Origin: an uncultured Bacilli bacterium
GTDB lineage: Bacteria > Bacillota_I > Bacilli_A > RF39 > UBA660
NCBI GenBank assembly: GCA_934155645.1
Contig: CAKPHC010000001.1
Span: 186,001 to 250,000 of the forward strand
Reading direction: 5' to 3'
DNA length: 64,000 nt
Positions 1 to 9,348 of the stretch are shown piece by piece. The notes under the pieces are model-generated. The model did not search any database, was not told the origin of the DNA, and saw only the letters and a list, made by a program, of their open reading frames with translations. How positions within the stretch are numbered: the stretch's first letter is position 1; each line of letters opens with the position of its first letter. The position numbers were made by a program, and so were the translations under genes.

Positions 1-423
1 AACGAAGTTAACGTTATAATTATCTGTGGAAATAATAAAGAAATGAAACAAAACTTAGAAAATAAATACAAACAAGAAAACGTAATAATTGAAGGATTCA
101 TTAACAATATACCTTTATATATGGATGCCTCTAACATTATATTAACTAAACCCGGCGGACTAACAAGCACCGAAACAGCAGTAAAAAATATCTTAACTAT
201 CTTTACAAATCCTATACCAGGATGTGAAAATCACAATGCCAAATTCTTTGAGGATAGAAATATGGCTTATGTTTCAACTAACGACGATGACACCTTAAAA
301 TACATAGATATATTATTAACAGATAAAACACTTGGTAAAAAAATGAAAACCAATCAATCAAAATTTATAAATAAAAACTCTACTAACGATATAGTAGAAT
401 TTATACTTAAAGAATATAGTTAA
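1..423 (+). CDS. C-terminal part of a GT28-family glycosyltransferase (diacylglycerol glycosyltransferase / MGDG synthase-like)
   Basis: The reading frame is open to base 1, so only the last about 140 residues are visible. The segment reading TKPGGLTSTETAV, followed by a conserved NPIPGCENHNA stretch, is the nucleotide-sugar binding end of GT28 enzymes such as processive diacylglycerol glucosyltransferase (UgtP) and MGDG synthase. These enzymes add sugar to diacylglycerol to make membrane glycolipids and lipoteichoic acid anchors at the inner face of the membrane. MurG shares the fold, but the PG-C-NH pattern fits the lipid enzymes better. The stop codon overlaps the stop of the convergent TetR gene by 1-4 bases. 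Exact acceptor specificity cannot be told from this fragment. Confidence 0.72.
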   Translation, partial: NEVNVIIICGNNKEMKQNLENKYKQENVIIEGFINNIPLYMDASNIILTKPGGLTSTETAVKNILTIFTNPIPGCENHNAKFFEDRNMAYVSTNDDDTLKYIDILLTDKTLGKKMKTNQSKFINKNSTNDIVEFILKEYS

Positions 424-989
424 AAATCCAACTCATTAGGAATTAAACGATCTAAGTACATAAGAAGATCTTCTCTTGTATACTTACGATCTTTTTTTAA
501 CCACTCTGTACTAACATTAAACACAGCACCAATATAAAACTTAGCAATTATTTCACTAGGTATTTTTCCTTTATTAGCCCCATCATTTTTAATTCTTTTA
601 GTAATATCAGCATTTATAACATCATAAAAAATATCCATAGTAATACTATTCTTATTATTAATCATTACCTCAATATATGTATTTTTTCTATCCTCAATGT
701 GATTTAACAACAATCTAATCATTTCTAAGTAATATTCTTTAGTGTTAGAAATATTTTTATTTTTATCTAACTCTTTAGTTAATAATTCCTTTAAATCTTT
801 TATATAATCTGCAAGAAGTTCATACTTATCATTATAATGAGCATAAAAAGTTGACCTATTAATCATTGCTTCATTACAAATATCTGATACTTTTATTTCT
901 TCAAATGGTCTATCTTTCATTAAATTTACCAAAGCATCATATAAACATTTCTGAGTTTTTATAATTCTTAAATCTTTCTTATTATTCAT
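420..989 (-). CDS. TetR/AcrR-family transcriptional regulator
   Basis: A 189-aa protein with an N-terminal TetR helix-turn-helix (about residues 10-55) including the signature EIKVSDICNEAMINRSTFY and the following HYNDKYELL. The C-terminal ligand domain is divergent, as usual. An upstream in-frame start exists, but the ATG at 989 has a good AGGTGA ribosome binding site, so it is preferred. The gene is divergent from the MMPL transporter gene. Local repressors in this arrangement commonly control the neighbouring exporter in response to a small hydrophobic ligand; that role is inferred from position. Confidence 0.85.
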   Translation of the reverse strand: MNNKKDLRIIKTQKCLYDALVNLMKDRPFEEIKVSDICNEAMINRSTFYAHYNDKYELLADYIKDLKELLTKELDKNKNISNTKEYYLEMIRLLLNHIEDRKNTYIEVMINNKNSITMDIFYDVINADITKRIKNDGANKGKIPSEIIAKFYIGAVFNVSTEWLKKDRKYTREDLLMYLDRLIPNELDF

Positions 990-1050
990 CCAATCACCTA
1001 TCAATATTATATTATTTAATCTATACACTTGTAAAGATAACATACTAAAT

Positions 1051-1117
1051 GTTGCTTATTTATCAATACATTTTTTAAAAAACGTTGCTTAACATACATT
1101 CCTTTTTATATGTTGCT
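1051..1117. promoter_or_regulatory. Three GTTGCT repeats in the TetR/MMPL divergent promoter region
   Basis: GTTGCTTA at 1051, GTTGCTTAA at 1084 and GTTGCTG at 1112 recur at about 30-bp steps between the two divergent genes. They may be operator half-sites for the adjacent TetR protein. No clean palindrome is visible, so this is a weak call. Confidence 0.3.
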
Positions 1118-1167
1118 GTATTTTTCTATTCCATTTAATAAAATATTATGTCAAATGGAGGATAAAA

Positions 1168-4100
1168 GTGAAAAAATTTGGTGATTTTATTTGTAAACAT
1201 AAAGTAGCTGTGTTTGCTATATCAATAATACTGTTGATATTATCAATATTTGGAATAAAAGCTACAAAAATTAACTATGACATTTTAGTATATTTACCAG
1301 AGGATATCGAAACTGTTAATGGTCAAAATATATTAACAAATGATTTTAATATGGGTGCATTTTCTATTACTATCATTGATAATATGAATGCTAAAGATGT
1401 ATTAAAATTAGAGAATCAAATAAAAGAAGTAAAAGGCGTTAACAAAGTTATTACAGCCTATGACCTTACTGGTACTAGCATCCCTTTAGAAATGCTACCC
1501 AATGACATTATCGACAAAATTAAAAAAGATAATTCTACATTAATGTTTATCACTTATGAAGGAGGCACTTCTTCTGAATCAACTCTTAATGCAATCAAAG
1601 AAATAAAAACATTAACAAAAGATTCATGCAAAATAAGTGGTATGAGTGCAATGGTATTGGATACTATGAACTTATCCGAAAAAGAAATAACAATTTATAT
1701 AGTCATTGCTGTATTATGTTGTATAACTGTACTTGAATTATCACTTGATTCATACTTAGTACCTATTCTTCTTTTAGGTAATATAGGTGCTGCTATTATA
1801 TTCAATTTAGGGAGCAATATAATATTTGGAGAAATATCTTACATTACCAAAGCCTTAGTTGCAGTATTGCAATTAGGTGTTACTACAGACTTTTCAATAT
1901 TCTTATATCACGCTTATGAAAATAAAAAGAAAGAAACAGGTAATATAAATGATGCAATGAGTGAAGCAATATCTGAAACATCATCCGCCGTAACCGGAAG
2001 TGCACTAACAACAATTGCTGGATTCCTAGTTTTATGTACTATGAGCTTAACCCTAGGAAAAGATTTAGGTTTAGTTATGGCAAAAGGTGTATTTTTAGGT
2101 ATAGTATGTGTACTAACATTATTCCCTAGCCTATTACTTCTTTGTGATAAAGCGATTGAAAAAACAAAGCATCGTAGTCTTGAAATAAAATTTGATAAAT
2201 TAAATAAATTTGTAATAAAACATCATATCGCTATATTTATTATTTTCTTAATTCTATTAATACCTACTTATCTTGGGTATTCTAAAGTTAATGTCTATTA
2301 TAAAATAGATGAATCACTTCCTAGGACATTAGATAGCATTGTAGCAAATAACGAATTAAAAGAAAAATTTGATATCGTTTCTTCAGAAATAGTTTTAATA
2401 GATAAAGATATTAAACCTGATGAAGTTCAAAACATGATTAATGAAATAAATAATATAGACGGTATAGACTTAACACTTTCATTTACTACTTTAAAACAAT
2501 TAGGTATTACTGATGTTATGTTACCAAAAGAAGTATTAAGTACATTTGAAAGTGGTAAATATCAACTAATGTTAATTAATTCAGATTATGATATAGCAAC
2601 AGATGAATTAAACAATCAGATAACAGAAGTTAATAAAATAATTAAAAAATATGATAAAAATGCTATCTTAGCAGGTGAAGGTCCATTAACTAAAGACTTA
2701 ATTAATACTAGTGATACAGACTTTAATAATGTAAATAGTTCTTCAATAATATGTATTTTAATAATTATGTTAATTGTACTAAAGTCTTATACATTACCAC
2801 TTTTACTAATAAGTACTATAGAATTTGCAATATTTGTTAATATGTCCATATCTTATTTGGGTGGAGATATATTACCGTTTGTAGCACCAATTGTACTAGG
2901 AACTATTCAACTAGGAGCTACAATTGACTACGCAATACTAATGACTACAACTTACTTAAAAAATAGAAAAGATGGATTATCTAGTAAAGAAGCAATGTTA
3001 AAAACTACTAATTATTGTGCTAATTCAATATTTGTTAGTGGTATGTGTTTCTTTGCAGCAACCTTTGGAGTTGGATTATATTCTAAACTAGAAATGGTTG
3101 GTTCATTATGTACTTTAATATCAAGAGGAGCTGTTATAAGTATGATAGTAGTATTAACAGTACTACCATCTATATTAATAATTTTTGATAAAATCATATG
3201 TAAAACTACATATGGTATGAAGGAGTTGAAAAATATGAAAAAGAAAAGTTGCAAAATAGCAACAATAATTATGATTTTAACTATAAGTATTTCATCATTA
3301 CCAGTTTATGCATTAAGTAAAAACGAAACAGTATATGCAAAATTAAATAGTGATGGTTCTAGTAAGTATCTTTTAATTAATGAGCATTTGATTAATAATG
3401 AACAACTAGAATCAATCCAAGATGAATCGGCATTAAAAAACATATTAAATATTAATAATGACAATACCTTCACTAGTAACAATAACTATTTAACGTGGAA
3501 TGCTAAAGGTAAAGATATCTTTTACCAAGGACAATTAGAAAAAGAACTACCTATTAAACTAGAAATAGCTTACAGTTTAAATGGTGAAGATGTAGCATTA
3601 AAAGATATAATTGGTAAATCTGGTAAAGTAACCATAAAACTAAAATATACTAATTTAGATAAACACATAGTAAGTATCAATGGTTTGAAAGAAGAAATGT
3701 ACACCCCTTTTGTTATTACAGCAGGTACAATTATTAGTGATGAAAATAACAGCAATATTACTGTGGAAAATGGTAAAGTAATAAATAACGGTAGTAGCAA
3801 TATTATAATAGGTATCGCTACACCAGAATTATATGAAAGTATGAAGATTGATAAATTTAAAAATATGAATACTATAACAATAAGTTACGATACTAAAAAG
3901 TTTGAGTTAGGAAGCATTTATTCTGTAGCTACACCAAAATTAATTGAATCAACAGACTTAAATATTTTTAACAAAATAAATACAGTATATGCTTCTGTAG
4001 ATAAATTACAATCTTCTATCGATGAATTAGAAAAAGGAAGTCAAGATTTATTAGATGGTAGTAATCTATTAAACAGTAATGTAACTCTTCTTTCAGAAAA

Positions 4101-4917
4101 ACTTAAATACTTAAACGAAAACATGAAATTAATTAATGAAGGTAGTATTGCATTAGATGATGGAATAGATGAAATATTAACTAATCTATATGGAATCAAA
4201 GCTATTGAAACAAGCGAAGAAAGTATTCTAAAAATTAATCAAATGAAAGAATTAATGCTTAAGAATACAACTACTATTAATACTCTTACAACTCAAATAA
4301 GTTCAATCAAAGATATATATATTGAAAATAATTTAAAAGATAAAACATTAGATGAATTAAAAGATAATAAAGAATTGCAAAATATAAAAACTTCTTATGA
4401 AAACACCACTTCTTTAATTCAATTATTACAAGCTAACAACAGTGCTCTTGAAGAATCATTAAAAACATTTGAAAGTACTTCTACATCAATTAATGATTTA
4501 ATTAAAACATTAGAATATATAAAAGGTAAAACATCTTATTTGGAAGAAAATATAACAAAAGTTACAGAAGGTGTTTCTGCTATGGACGAAAAAGGTTCTG
4601 ACCTAGTTGCTGGTGTTGAAGAGCTTAACAAAGGAATAGCTTATCTAAACGAAGGAATTACTAAATTTAATGATGAAGGAATTAATAAAGTATCAGGACT
4701 TGTAAACAACAATTTAAAGAAAACAACTTCAAGACTAGAAGCTTTAATAAATTTAGGTAACAATTATAATTCATTTGATGATAATAACAATATAGAAACA
4801 TCTACTAAATTCGTAATGGTAGTTGATTCAGTTAAAGCTCCTACTCCTAAAAAAGATACGGTTAAAGAAGTAAAAAAAGAATCATTTTGGGATAGAATAA
4901 TAAATTTATTCAAATAA
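1168..4917 (+). CDS. MMPL/RND-type membrane exporter fused to a signal-peptide-bearing coiled-coil protein
   Basis: A 1249-aa protein. Residues 1-683 are a complete MMPL half-RND exporter: an N-terminal membrane segment (FAISIILLILSIFG), an extracytoplasmic loop, a five- to six-helix bundle, then the same arrangement repeated. MMPL proteins export lipids or hydrophobic compounds using proton flow. From about residue 690 a second module starts with a perfect signal-peptide-like stretch (KKKSCK, a hydrophobic core, then LPVYA). It is followed by about 220 residues of beta-rich sequence and about 260 residues of heptad coiled coil with repeated L-G spacing, as in YhgE/Pip-type proteins. GTG start at 1168 with GGAGG in front. 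The fusion is odd because these modules are usually separate genes; see the internal start at 3235. Confidence 0.85.
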   Translation: MKKFGDFICKHKVAVFAISIILLILSIFGIKATKINYDILVYLPEDIETVNGQNILTNDFNMGAFSITIIDNMNAKDVLKLENQIKEVKGVNKVITAYDLTGTSIPLEMLPNDIIDKIKKDNSTLMFITYEGGTSSESTLNAIKEIKTLTKDSCKISGMSAMVLDTMNLSEKEITIYIVIAVLCCITVLELSLDSYLVPILLLGNIGAAIIFNLGSNIIFGEISYITKALVAVLQLGVTTDFSIFLYHAYENKKKETGNINDAMSEAISETSSAVTGSALTTIAGFLVLCTMSLTLGKDLGLVMAKGVFLGIVCVLTLFPSLLLLCDKAIEKTKHRSLEIKFDKLNKFVIKHHIAIFIIFLILLIPTYLGYSKVNVYYKIDESLPRTLDSIVANNELKEKFDIVSSEIVLIDKDIKPDEVQNMINEINNIDGIDLTLSFTTLKQLGITDVMLPKEVLSTFESGKYQLMLINSDYDIATDELNNQITEVNKIIKKYDKNAILAGEGPLTKDLINTSDTDFNNVNSSSIICILIIMLIVLKSYTLPLLLISTIEFAIFVNMSISYLGGDILPFVAPIVLGTIQLGATIDYAILMTTTYLKNRKDGLSSKEAMLKTTNYCANSIFVSGMCFFAATFGVGLYSKLEMVGSLCTLISRGAVISMIVVLTVLPSILIIFDKIICKTTYGMKELKNMKKKSCKIATIIMILTISISSLPVYALSKNETVYAKLNSDGSSKYLLINEHLINNEQLESIQDESALKNILNINNDNTFTSNNNYLTWNAKGKDIFYQGQLEKELPIKLEIAYSLNGEDVALKDIIGKSGKVTIKLKYTNLDKHIVSINGLKEEMYTPFVITAGTIISDENNSNITVENGKVINNGSSNIIIGIATPELYESMKIDKFKNMNTITISYDTKKFELGSIYSVATPKLIESTDLNIFNKINTVYASVDKLQSSIDELEKGSQDLLDGSNLLNSNVTLLSEKLKYLNENMKLINEGSIALDDGIDEILTNLYGIKAIETSEESILKINQMKELMLKNTTTINTLTTQISSIKDIYIENNLKDKTLDELKDNKELQNIKTSYENTTSLIQLLQANNSALEESLKTFESTSTSINDLIKTLEYIKGKTSYLEENITKVTEGVSAMDEKGSDLVAGVEELNKGIAYLNEGITKFNDEGINKVSGLVNNNLKKTTSRLEALINLGNNYNSFDDNNNIETSTKFVMVVDSVKAPTPKKDTVKEVKKESFWDRIINLFK
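3220..3237 (+). promoter_or_regulatory. Internal ribosome binding site and ATG inside the MMPL fusion gene
   Basis: AAGGAG (3220-3225) lies 9 bases before an in-frame ATG at 3235 (residue 690). That ATG opens directly onto a typical signal peptide. Internal initiation would make a separate secreted protein of about 560 aa. The spacing is as good as for the real genes here, but expression is inferred. Confidence 0.45.
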
Positions 4918-4952
4918 AAAGGTACACTTCACACAAAAGTGTACTTTTTTTA
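4918..4952. terminator. Bidirectional rho-independent terminator
   Basis: GTACACTT (4922-4929) and AAGTGTAC (4937-4944) form a hairpin with A-run and T-run on either side. It lies between two convergent genes and can serve both. Confidence 0.85.
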
Positions 4953-6302
4953 TTCTTTGGAATACTCAACTATGTTGTACCATGTAACAGGGTCTATTAC
5001 TCCAGTTACTGGTAAATTAGAAAGTGATTGAATCTTCATAACCGACCTTTCCATTAAATCATCAAATATTCCGCTTACTTTAACACCTGGTATATTGCCA
5101 AATTTTCTACATATTTCTAATAAAAATCTTTGTATTATTTCTACATCTTCTCCACTCATTCCAAGCGTTAATAATCTTCCTTGAAAAAATTCATCAGAGT
5201 ATTGAGCATATTCCTTTGGAATACTTCTTATTAATTTTTTATAAGCTTCAACCATCTTTTGCCACGTATCAGCATCAACAACTCCTGTAGATGGTAATCC
5301 ATATTTATTTTGAAAAGCTAAGACCATTTGTTTAGTATTATCATTATAAACACCATTAAGTTTTAGTGAAGGTATGTCCGGGTCAAAAAAAGCTAAGACA
5401 CCAAGTACATAGTGTAATACTCTTACTCCAAGACCCGTATCCGAATACTTAAGTTCATTTCCATAATCAAAGATAGCTTCTTCCTCTAAAATTCCTTCTG
5501 AATAGATATCATTTAGACGTTTTACAGCATTGTAAATATACTTAATTTTGTACCAGGTTGCATAATCAACAATTCCAGTTGGTAATAAGTTAAATATTTC
5601 TTGAAATTTTTTAACAGCATTTTCTGTATAAACTCCAAAAGTTCCATTAATTCTAGGAATCTTAGGAATAGCAGGATAATTATTAGAAATTCTATTTAAT
5701 TCTCTTTGAATTACCCTAACTTTATCGCCGGCATTTCCCATTTCTATCGGATAACCTGGATATACCCCTACTTGTTCACCGGTTGGAGCATCTTCGAATA
5801 TTTCAATGTCATTGCCATAAAAATATCTTAATATTTCTAACGGTGTTTTGTTTTGTTTTGCCAAAGTAGCACTTTGCCATTGTAATAATCCATCACATGT
5901 AGTAACTCTCCCATCACAGTACACCGCATTAAGTGGCTGGATTTGCCCTCTTCTATAAATGTAATTATTAAAAATATCGTCAACTTTCTTAGAAATAACA
6001 TCAAATACTTCTCTATCTTCAGTATAAGTCTGGTCATATGCTGGTAACGATGTTATATCAAACATATACCCCTTACTGGGATACCACTCATTATAAATCC
6101 TATTAAGTGCAAAGGAAATCTCAGCTAAAACATTAGCTTCAATTGCTGCATCAGGCCACGTTGGATATATTTCACTAGATGCCACATTTTTTATATAATC
6201 AACAAATGGAATACTTATATCTCGTGCCGCCTCATCTGGTGCTCCTAAATGAACAACAATTTCAGTAGGAATCGTTGGATAATTAACTATTCCATTATTC
6301 AT
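4950..6302 (-). CDS. Spore cortex-lytic-like protein: SpoIID-like domain plus three peptidoglycan-binding domains
   Basis: A 450-aa protein without a signal peptide. Residues about 40-170 resemble the SpoIID/SleC-type region (EANVLAEISFALNRIY, then VTTCDGLLQWQS). Three PG_binding_1 domains follow at about 190-255, 283-350 and 380-445, each with the typical NG-F/Y...FQ...PTG-VD-TW pattern. Such proteins bind and remodel spore peptidoglycan, and in clostridia related SleC proteins degrade the cortex at germination. No obvious protease or transglycosylase catalytic residue can be assigned by eye. It is the last gene of a three-gene operon; its ATG overlaps the previous stop (ATGA). A spore role is inferred from the domains and from the LysM neighbour. 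Confidence 0.8.
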   Translation of the reverse strand: MNNGIVNYPTIPTEIVVHLGAPDEAARDISIPFVDYIKNVASSEIYPTWPDAAIEANVLAEISFALNRIYNEWYPSKGYMFDITSLPAYDQTYTEDREVFDVISKKVDDIFNNYIYRRGQIQPLNAVYCDGRVTTCDGLLQWQSATLAKQNKTPLEILRYFYGNDIEIFEDAPTGEQVGVYPGYPIEMGNAGDKVRVIQRELNRISNNYPAIPKIPRINGTFGVYTENAVKKFQEIFNLLPTGIVDYATWYKIKYIYNAVKRLNDIYSEGILEEEAIFDYGNELKYSDTGLGVRVLHYVLGVLAFFDPDIPSLKLNGVYNDNTKQMVLAFQNKYGLPSTGVVDADTWQKMVEAYKKLIRSIPKEYAQYSDEFFQGRLLTLGMSGEDVEIIQRFLLEICRKFGNIPGVKVSGIFDDLMERSVMKIQSLSNLPVTGVIDPVTWYNIVEYSKE

Positions 6303-6697
6303 AACTCTTCTCCCATGAGATAATTATTTGAAAATCTTATTGACTGAATAATTTTCAAATCACTAAAAACCGCTATTTCATACTCTTTCTTTTCCTTAGT
6401 TTCAGGATTTATTGCTTCAATATTATATATAGTATAAATAATATCACTTGCTTGTTCCACTTCTTCTTTAGAAACTACCGCCGGCAACGAAATATCGTCA
6501 ATAATTCCACTAGAATCTGTTTCACCTTCAAAGAAAATAACTTTATCGTCGCCTATATTTTTAAATACTTTTACATCAATTCCTTGTAATGGAAATGCCT
6601 GATTTGCAACAAAAGCTTGAACTTTTAAAGTTCCTGTACCATTATTCTCATCAATAAAAGATTGATATTTTTCCTTATCAAAAACAACTTCATTCAT
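6299..6697 (-). CDS. Small carboxypeptidase-regulatory/transthyretin-like beta-domain protein
   Basis: A 132-aa protein with no signal peptide. The middle (LKVQAFVANQAFPLQGIDVKVF through TDSSGIIDDISLP) has the pattern of a carboxypeptidase-regulatory or transthyretin-like beta sandwich: a modifiable value, then 'T-D-x-x-G'. Such domains usually mediate binding rather than catalysis. It has a strong AAAGGAG site, follows the LysM gene by 14 bases and overlaps the PG-binding gene by four, so the three are very likely co-translated. The function is not known; a spore coat or cortex structural role is inferred from context. Confidence 0.65.
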   Translation of the reverse strand: MNEVVFDKEKYQSFIDENNGTGTLKVQAFVANQAFPLQGIDVKVFKNIGDDKVIFFEGETDSSGIIDDISLPAVVSKEEVEQASDIIYTIYNIEAINPETKEKKEYEIAVFSDLKIIQSIRFSNNYLMGEEL

Positions 6698-6711
6698 CTT
6701 TCCATCTCCTT

Positions 6712-7186
6712 TTATATAATTAATTTTTGACCTACACTTATCAAGTTACTTGTTAAATTATTCTTACTTTTAAGACTGTCAACAGTTGTATTAAACTTCT
6801 TAGCAATACTGTACAAACTCTCACCTTTTTGAACAGTATATTTAGTTACAGAATCATCACTACTTACTGGTATATTTAATATTTGACCTATCTGTAAATC
6901 ATTACTTGTTAAATTATTAGCTCGTTTTATACTATCTACAGTTGTATTATATTGTTTAGCAATATTATATAAATTGTCTCCTCGCTTTACTGTATAAGTC
7001 ACATATCCAGCATTAGGATTATTAAATTCTTCCCCAAAGCACTCTTCAACAATATCATCGGTAGTTAAAATCTCTATCAGCAACTTTTGTCCAATTGATA
7101 GATTATCACTAGTTAAATTATTATCTTTTTTCAACTTATCCACTGTTGTATTAAACTCTCTAGCAATACTATATAGACTGTCTCCT
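6712..7186 (-). CDS. LysM protein, 3' fragment cut off by an inserted element
   Basis: Reading on the minus strand, the frame runs from the junction (SGDSLYSIAREFNTTVDKL) through the rest of LysM 3, then LysM 4 (YTVKRGDNLYNIAK) and LysM 5 (YTVQKGESLYSIAK), to a stop at 6712. LysM domains bind N-acetylglucosamine in peptidoglycan and are common in spore coat and cortex proteins. There is no start codon or signal of its own; the N-terminal half is 3.4 kb away at 10588-10958. Joining both at the shared TCTCCT gives exactly 280 codons and a perfect LysM (VKRGD + SLYS). The gene is therefore interrupted, not degenerate. Confidence 0.9.
7181..7186. repeat. Core of attachment site at the left end of the element (TCTCCT)
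   Basis: TCTCCT here matches TCTCCT at 10588-10593, the only shared bases at the two junctions of the interrupted LysM gene. A short shared core is typical of large serine recombinases. The exact crossover dinucleotide cannot be fixed. Confidence 0.65.
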
Positions 7187-7196
7187 GATACTTTTT

Positions 7197-8762
7197 TTAT
7201 GGAGCATTTTTAAATGTAAATATAATATCTATCGTTTTATCCTGATAGATATAAATTTTTTCCACTAAATTAATTATTAGTTCTCTCGTTGGATTATTTA
7301 ATGACAAAAATTCATTAATATATTTTTTTATTTCTTTATTATCTTGCTTTTCAAACTTTATCTGCATTTTTTTAAAACTATCAATACTGTTTTTATTCTT
7401 ATTTATTTCTTGTTTGATATTTTCACTTATTCTTAAATATTGTTCATCATCAATTATACCTTTAAGTTTATCCATATAAATTTTATCCAGATTTTCAATC
7501 TGCTTATTATTAATTATTTCTAAACTTTCAATTTGTTTTTTTGCTTTTAAGCTTATATCTTCAAACTCTATATTTCCTATTGAATTTTGAATTTTACTCT
7601 TATCTAAATATTTCTCGCATACATCCTTAATATTATTTATAATTACATTTTCTAACACTTCATAATTATTTGTATGTGTTGTGCAGACATGGTGCTTTGA
7701 ATATGTTTTATAGTAATTACAAGCAGTATAACTTCTGCCCGTCTTGTTTTGATATCTAATAGTTATGCGATGTTTACAGTCACCACAATATAATAGCCCA
7801 TCTAATAAGTAAAAATGCTTTTTCCCTGGCCTTTTAACGTTCTTAGGCAATAACGATTGCACATAATTAAAAGTTTTTCTGTCAATTATTGCTTCATGCG
7901 TATTTTTAACTACAATGTAATCATCCGGATTATTTTTAACTACTTTTTTTAATTTATAATTAATCTTTTTAGTCTTTCCTTGTACTACGTCCCCTGTATA
8001 AATTTCATTAGTTAAAATTGCTTTTATTGTAGTATCAACCCACACTCCATATTCTTGCGATATACAATTAGTATTTACACACTTTGTATTCCAAACATAG
8101 TCATAGTAAGCTGCTGGAGTCTTTATTCCCCTTTTTGTTAATTCCTGAGCAATAAAATGATAGGTATTTCCTTTAAGTGCTAAGTTAAATATTAGTCTTA
8201 CAACACTTGCTTGATCTTCATTTATTACTAAATGGTTTTTATCAGTCAAATCTTTTTGATACCCGAACGGGCACCTTCCAGAGACATATAAACCATCTTT
8301 CATTCTTGAATATAAACTACTTTTAATTTTTTTTGATATATCTTTGGCATACATATCATTCATTATTGCCTTAAATGGTGCTATATCATTATTTGTATTA
8401 TCAATAAAAGTATCTATTCCATCGTTAATTGCTATATATCTTATGTTATTATTTGGAAAATACTTTTCGATTAATTCTCCTGTACCAATGTAATCTCTAC
8501 CTAATCTTGACATATCCTTAGTAATAATCATATTAATTCTGCCTAAACCGATATCTTTTATCATTCTTTTAAATTCGGGCCTATCAAAATTAGTTCCAGA
8601 AAATCCATCATCAACATATTCATCAACAATTGTATAATTGTTTTCTCTGATATATTGATTAAGTAAACTTCTTTGACTAACAATACTTTCAGATTCTATG
8701 TTTCCATCGTCTCTTGATAATCTTATATAAAGCCCAACTTTAAAGTTATTATTCTCTTGCAT
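7197..8762 (-). CDS. Large serine recombinase of the LysM-interrupting element (TnpX-like)
   Basis: A 521-aa protein. The N-terminal resolvase domain (about residues 8-150) has the catalytic serine in YIRLSRDD and the arginine-containing DMSRLGRDY. A 'Recombinase' domain with GRCPFGYQKD follows, then a zinc ribbon with CGDC and a later C, and a C-terminal coiled coil. This is the architecture of transposon TnpX-type and phage-type large serine recombinases, which cut and join att sites with short cores. The start at 8762 is chosen because GGAGA lies 8 bases upstream; the ORF extends to 8795 without a good site. The ATG overlaps the stop of the 59-aa gene, so the two are coupled. Confidence 0.92.
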   Translation of the reverse strand: MQENNNFKVGLYIRLSRDDGNIESESIVSQRSLLNQYIRENNYTIVDEYVDDGFSGTNFDRPEFKRMIKDIGLGRINMIITKDMSRLGRDYIGTGELIEKYFPNNNIRYIAINDGIDTFIDNTNNDIAPFKAIMNDMYAKDISKKIKSSLYSRMKDGLYVSGRCPFGYQKDLTDKNHLVINEDQASVVRLIFNLALKGNTYHFIAQELTKRGIKTPAAYYDYVWNTKCVNTNCISQEYGVWVDTTIKAILTNEIYTGDVVQGKTKKINYKLKKVVKNNPDDYIVVKNTHEAIIDRKTFNYVQSLLPKNVKRPGKKHFYLLDGLLYCGDCKHRITIRYQNKTGRSYTACNYYKTYSKHHVCTTHTNNYEVLENVIINNIKDVCEKYLDKSKIQNSIGNIEFEDISLKAKKQIESLEIINNKQIENLDKIYMDKLKGIIDDEQYLRISENIKQEINKNKNSIDSFKKMQIKFEKQDNKEIKKYINEFLSLNNPTRELIINLVEKIYIYQDKTIDIIFTFKNAP

Positions 8763-8941
8763 TAATTCATTCTCCAGTCTTTTTGAAAACAACAAGTACT
8801 ATTTGATAATAACTTCACCCTCAGATTATCATTATTTGTATTAAACTTATTTTTTATTTCTATTTTTAATACTCCTGTTATTACATCATTTAAAGATTTA
8901 GCATTATCTTTAAATTTTAAATTAACTTTGTACTTAACCAT
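8762..8941 (-). CDS. 59-aa protein coupled to the recombinase; candidate directionality factor
   Basis: An ORF of 59 codons beginning MVKYKVNLKFKD and ending in DWRMN. GGAGG stands 11 bases before its ATG, and its TAA shares one base with the recombinase ATG. The pattern (short beta stretch, then LNDVITGVLKIEI) faintly resembles the small TnpW-type proteins found beside TnpX recombinases; this is a weak resemblance. By size and position it could be the excision directionality factor, as SprB (small) is for the SP-beta recombinase. No DNA-binding motif can be identified by eye. Confidence 0.6.
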   Translation of the reverse strand: MVKYKVNLKFKDNAKSLNDVITGVLKIEIKNKFNTNNDNLRVKLLSNSTCCFQKDWRMN

Positions 8942-9030
8942 AGAGTTTAATACCTCCAGTTAATTCTATGATTATAACTTTTATTTTAATAATGATATAT
9001 CGTAATTTATAAAATCATAACAACGCAAAA

Positions 9031-9077
9031 ATAACATTACAGTAAAACTTATCCATAAATTTTAACTGTAATGTTAT
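9031..9077. repeat. 13-bp inverted repeat between element genes
   Basis: ATAACATTACAGT (9031-9043) pairs perfectly with ACTGTAATGTTAT (9065-9077). It lies between the 67-aa gene and the 59-aa/recombinase pair. There is only a weak T-run on the minus strand, so it may be a poor terminator or a protein-binding/regulatory hairpin that separates cargo from recombinase transcription. Confidence 0.55.
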
Positions 9078-9143
9078 CTTTATTTATATTTATAAAACGA
9101 GAACCAATTCTGTGGGTTGATATTAAAAAGGAATCTTTTAGTA

Positions 9144-9347
9144 TTAATCATTCAAGTATTTTTCCATTATTAATGCAAGTAGTGCTTTAGATTCTGGTAA
9201 CAATTCATTTACTTCATAAGGATAACTTGTATCTGCCTTATTAATAATATCTTGTTTTAACTCTTCTGGTATTTTAGAAATTAATTCCTTATTAAGTCTA
9301 GTTAACAACATATAAACTTCTGTATACATTTTTCTTTCACTATCCAT
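9144..9347 (-). CDS. 67-aa helical protein of unknown function (element cargo)
   Basis: A small acidic protein starting MDSERKMYTEVYMLL. The ATG at 9347 is chosen because GGAG lies 8 bases before it. Similar short proteins with 'YTEVY.LL' and 'KIPEEL' followed by a helical C-terminus recur in gut Firmicutes accessory regions, but I know of no established function. It starts just after the stop of the 386-aa gene, so the two are surely co-transcribed. It could be the immunity/antitoxin partner of that protein; this is inference from the gene order only. Confidence 0.6.
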   Translation of the reverse strand: MDSERKMYTEVYMLLTRLNKELISKIPEELKQDIINKADTSYPYEVNELLPESKALLALIMEKYLND

Positions 9348-9348
9348 A

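Noticed and set aside
6712..7186. Independent short LysM gene starting inside 7143
   Set aside because: LysM coding sequence continues upstream to the element junction, and no RBS precedes an internal start. It is the 3' half of one gene.
9031..9077. Inverted repeat as transposon end
   Set aside because: There is a single pair within the element, between genes, not at its ends.
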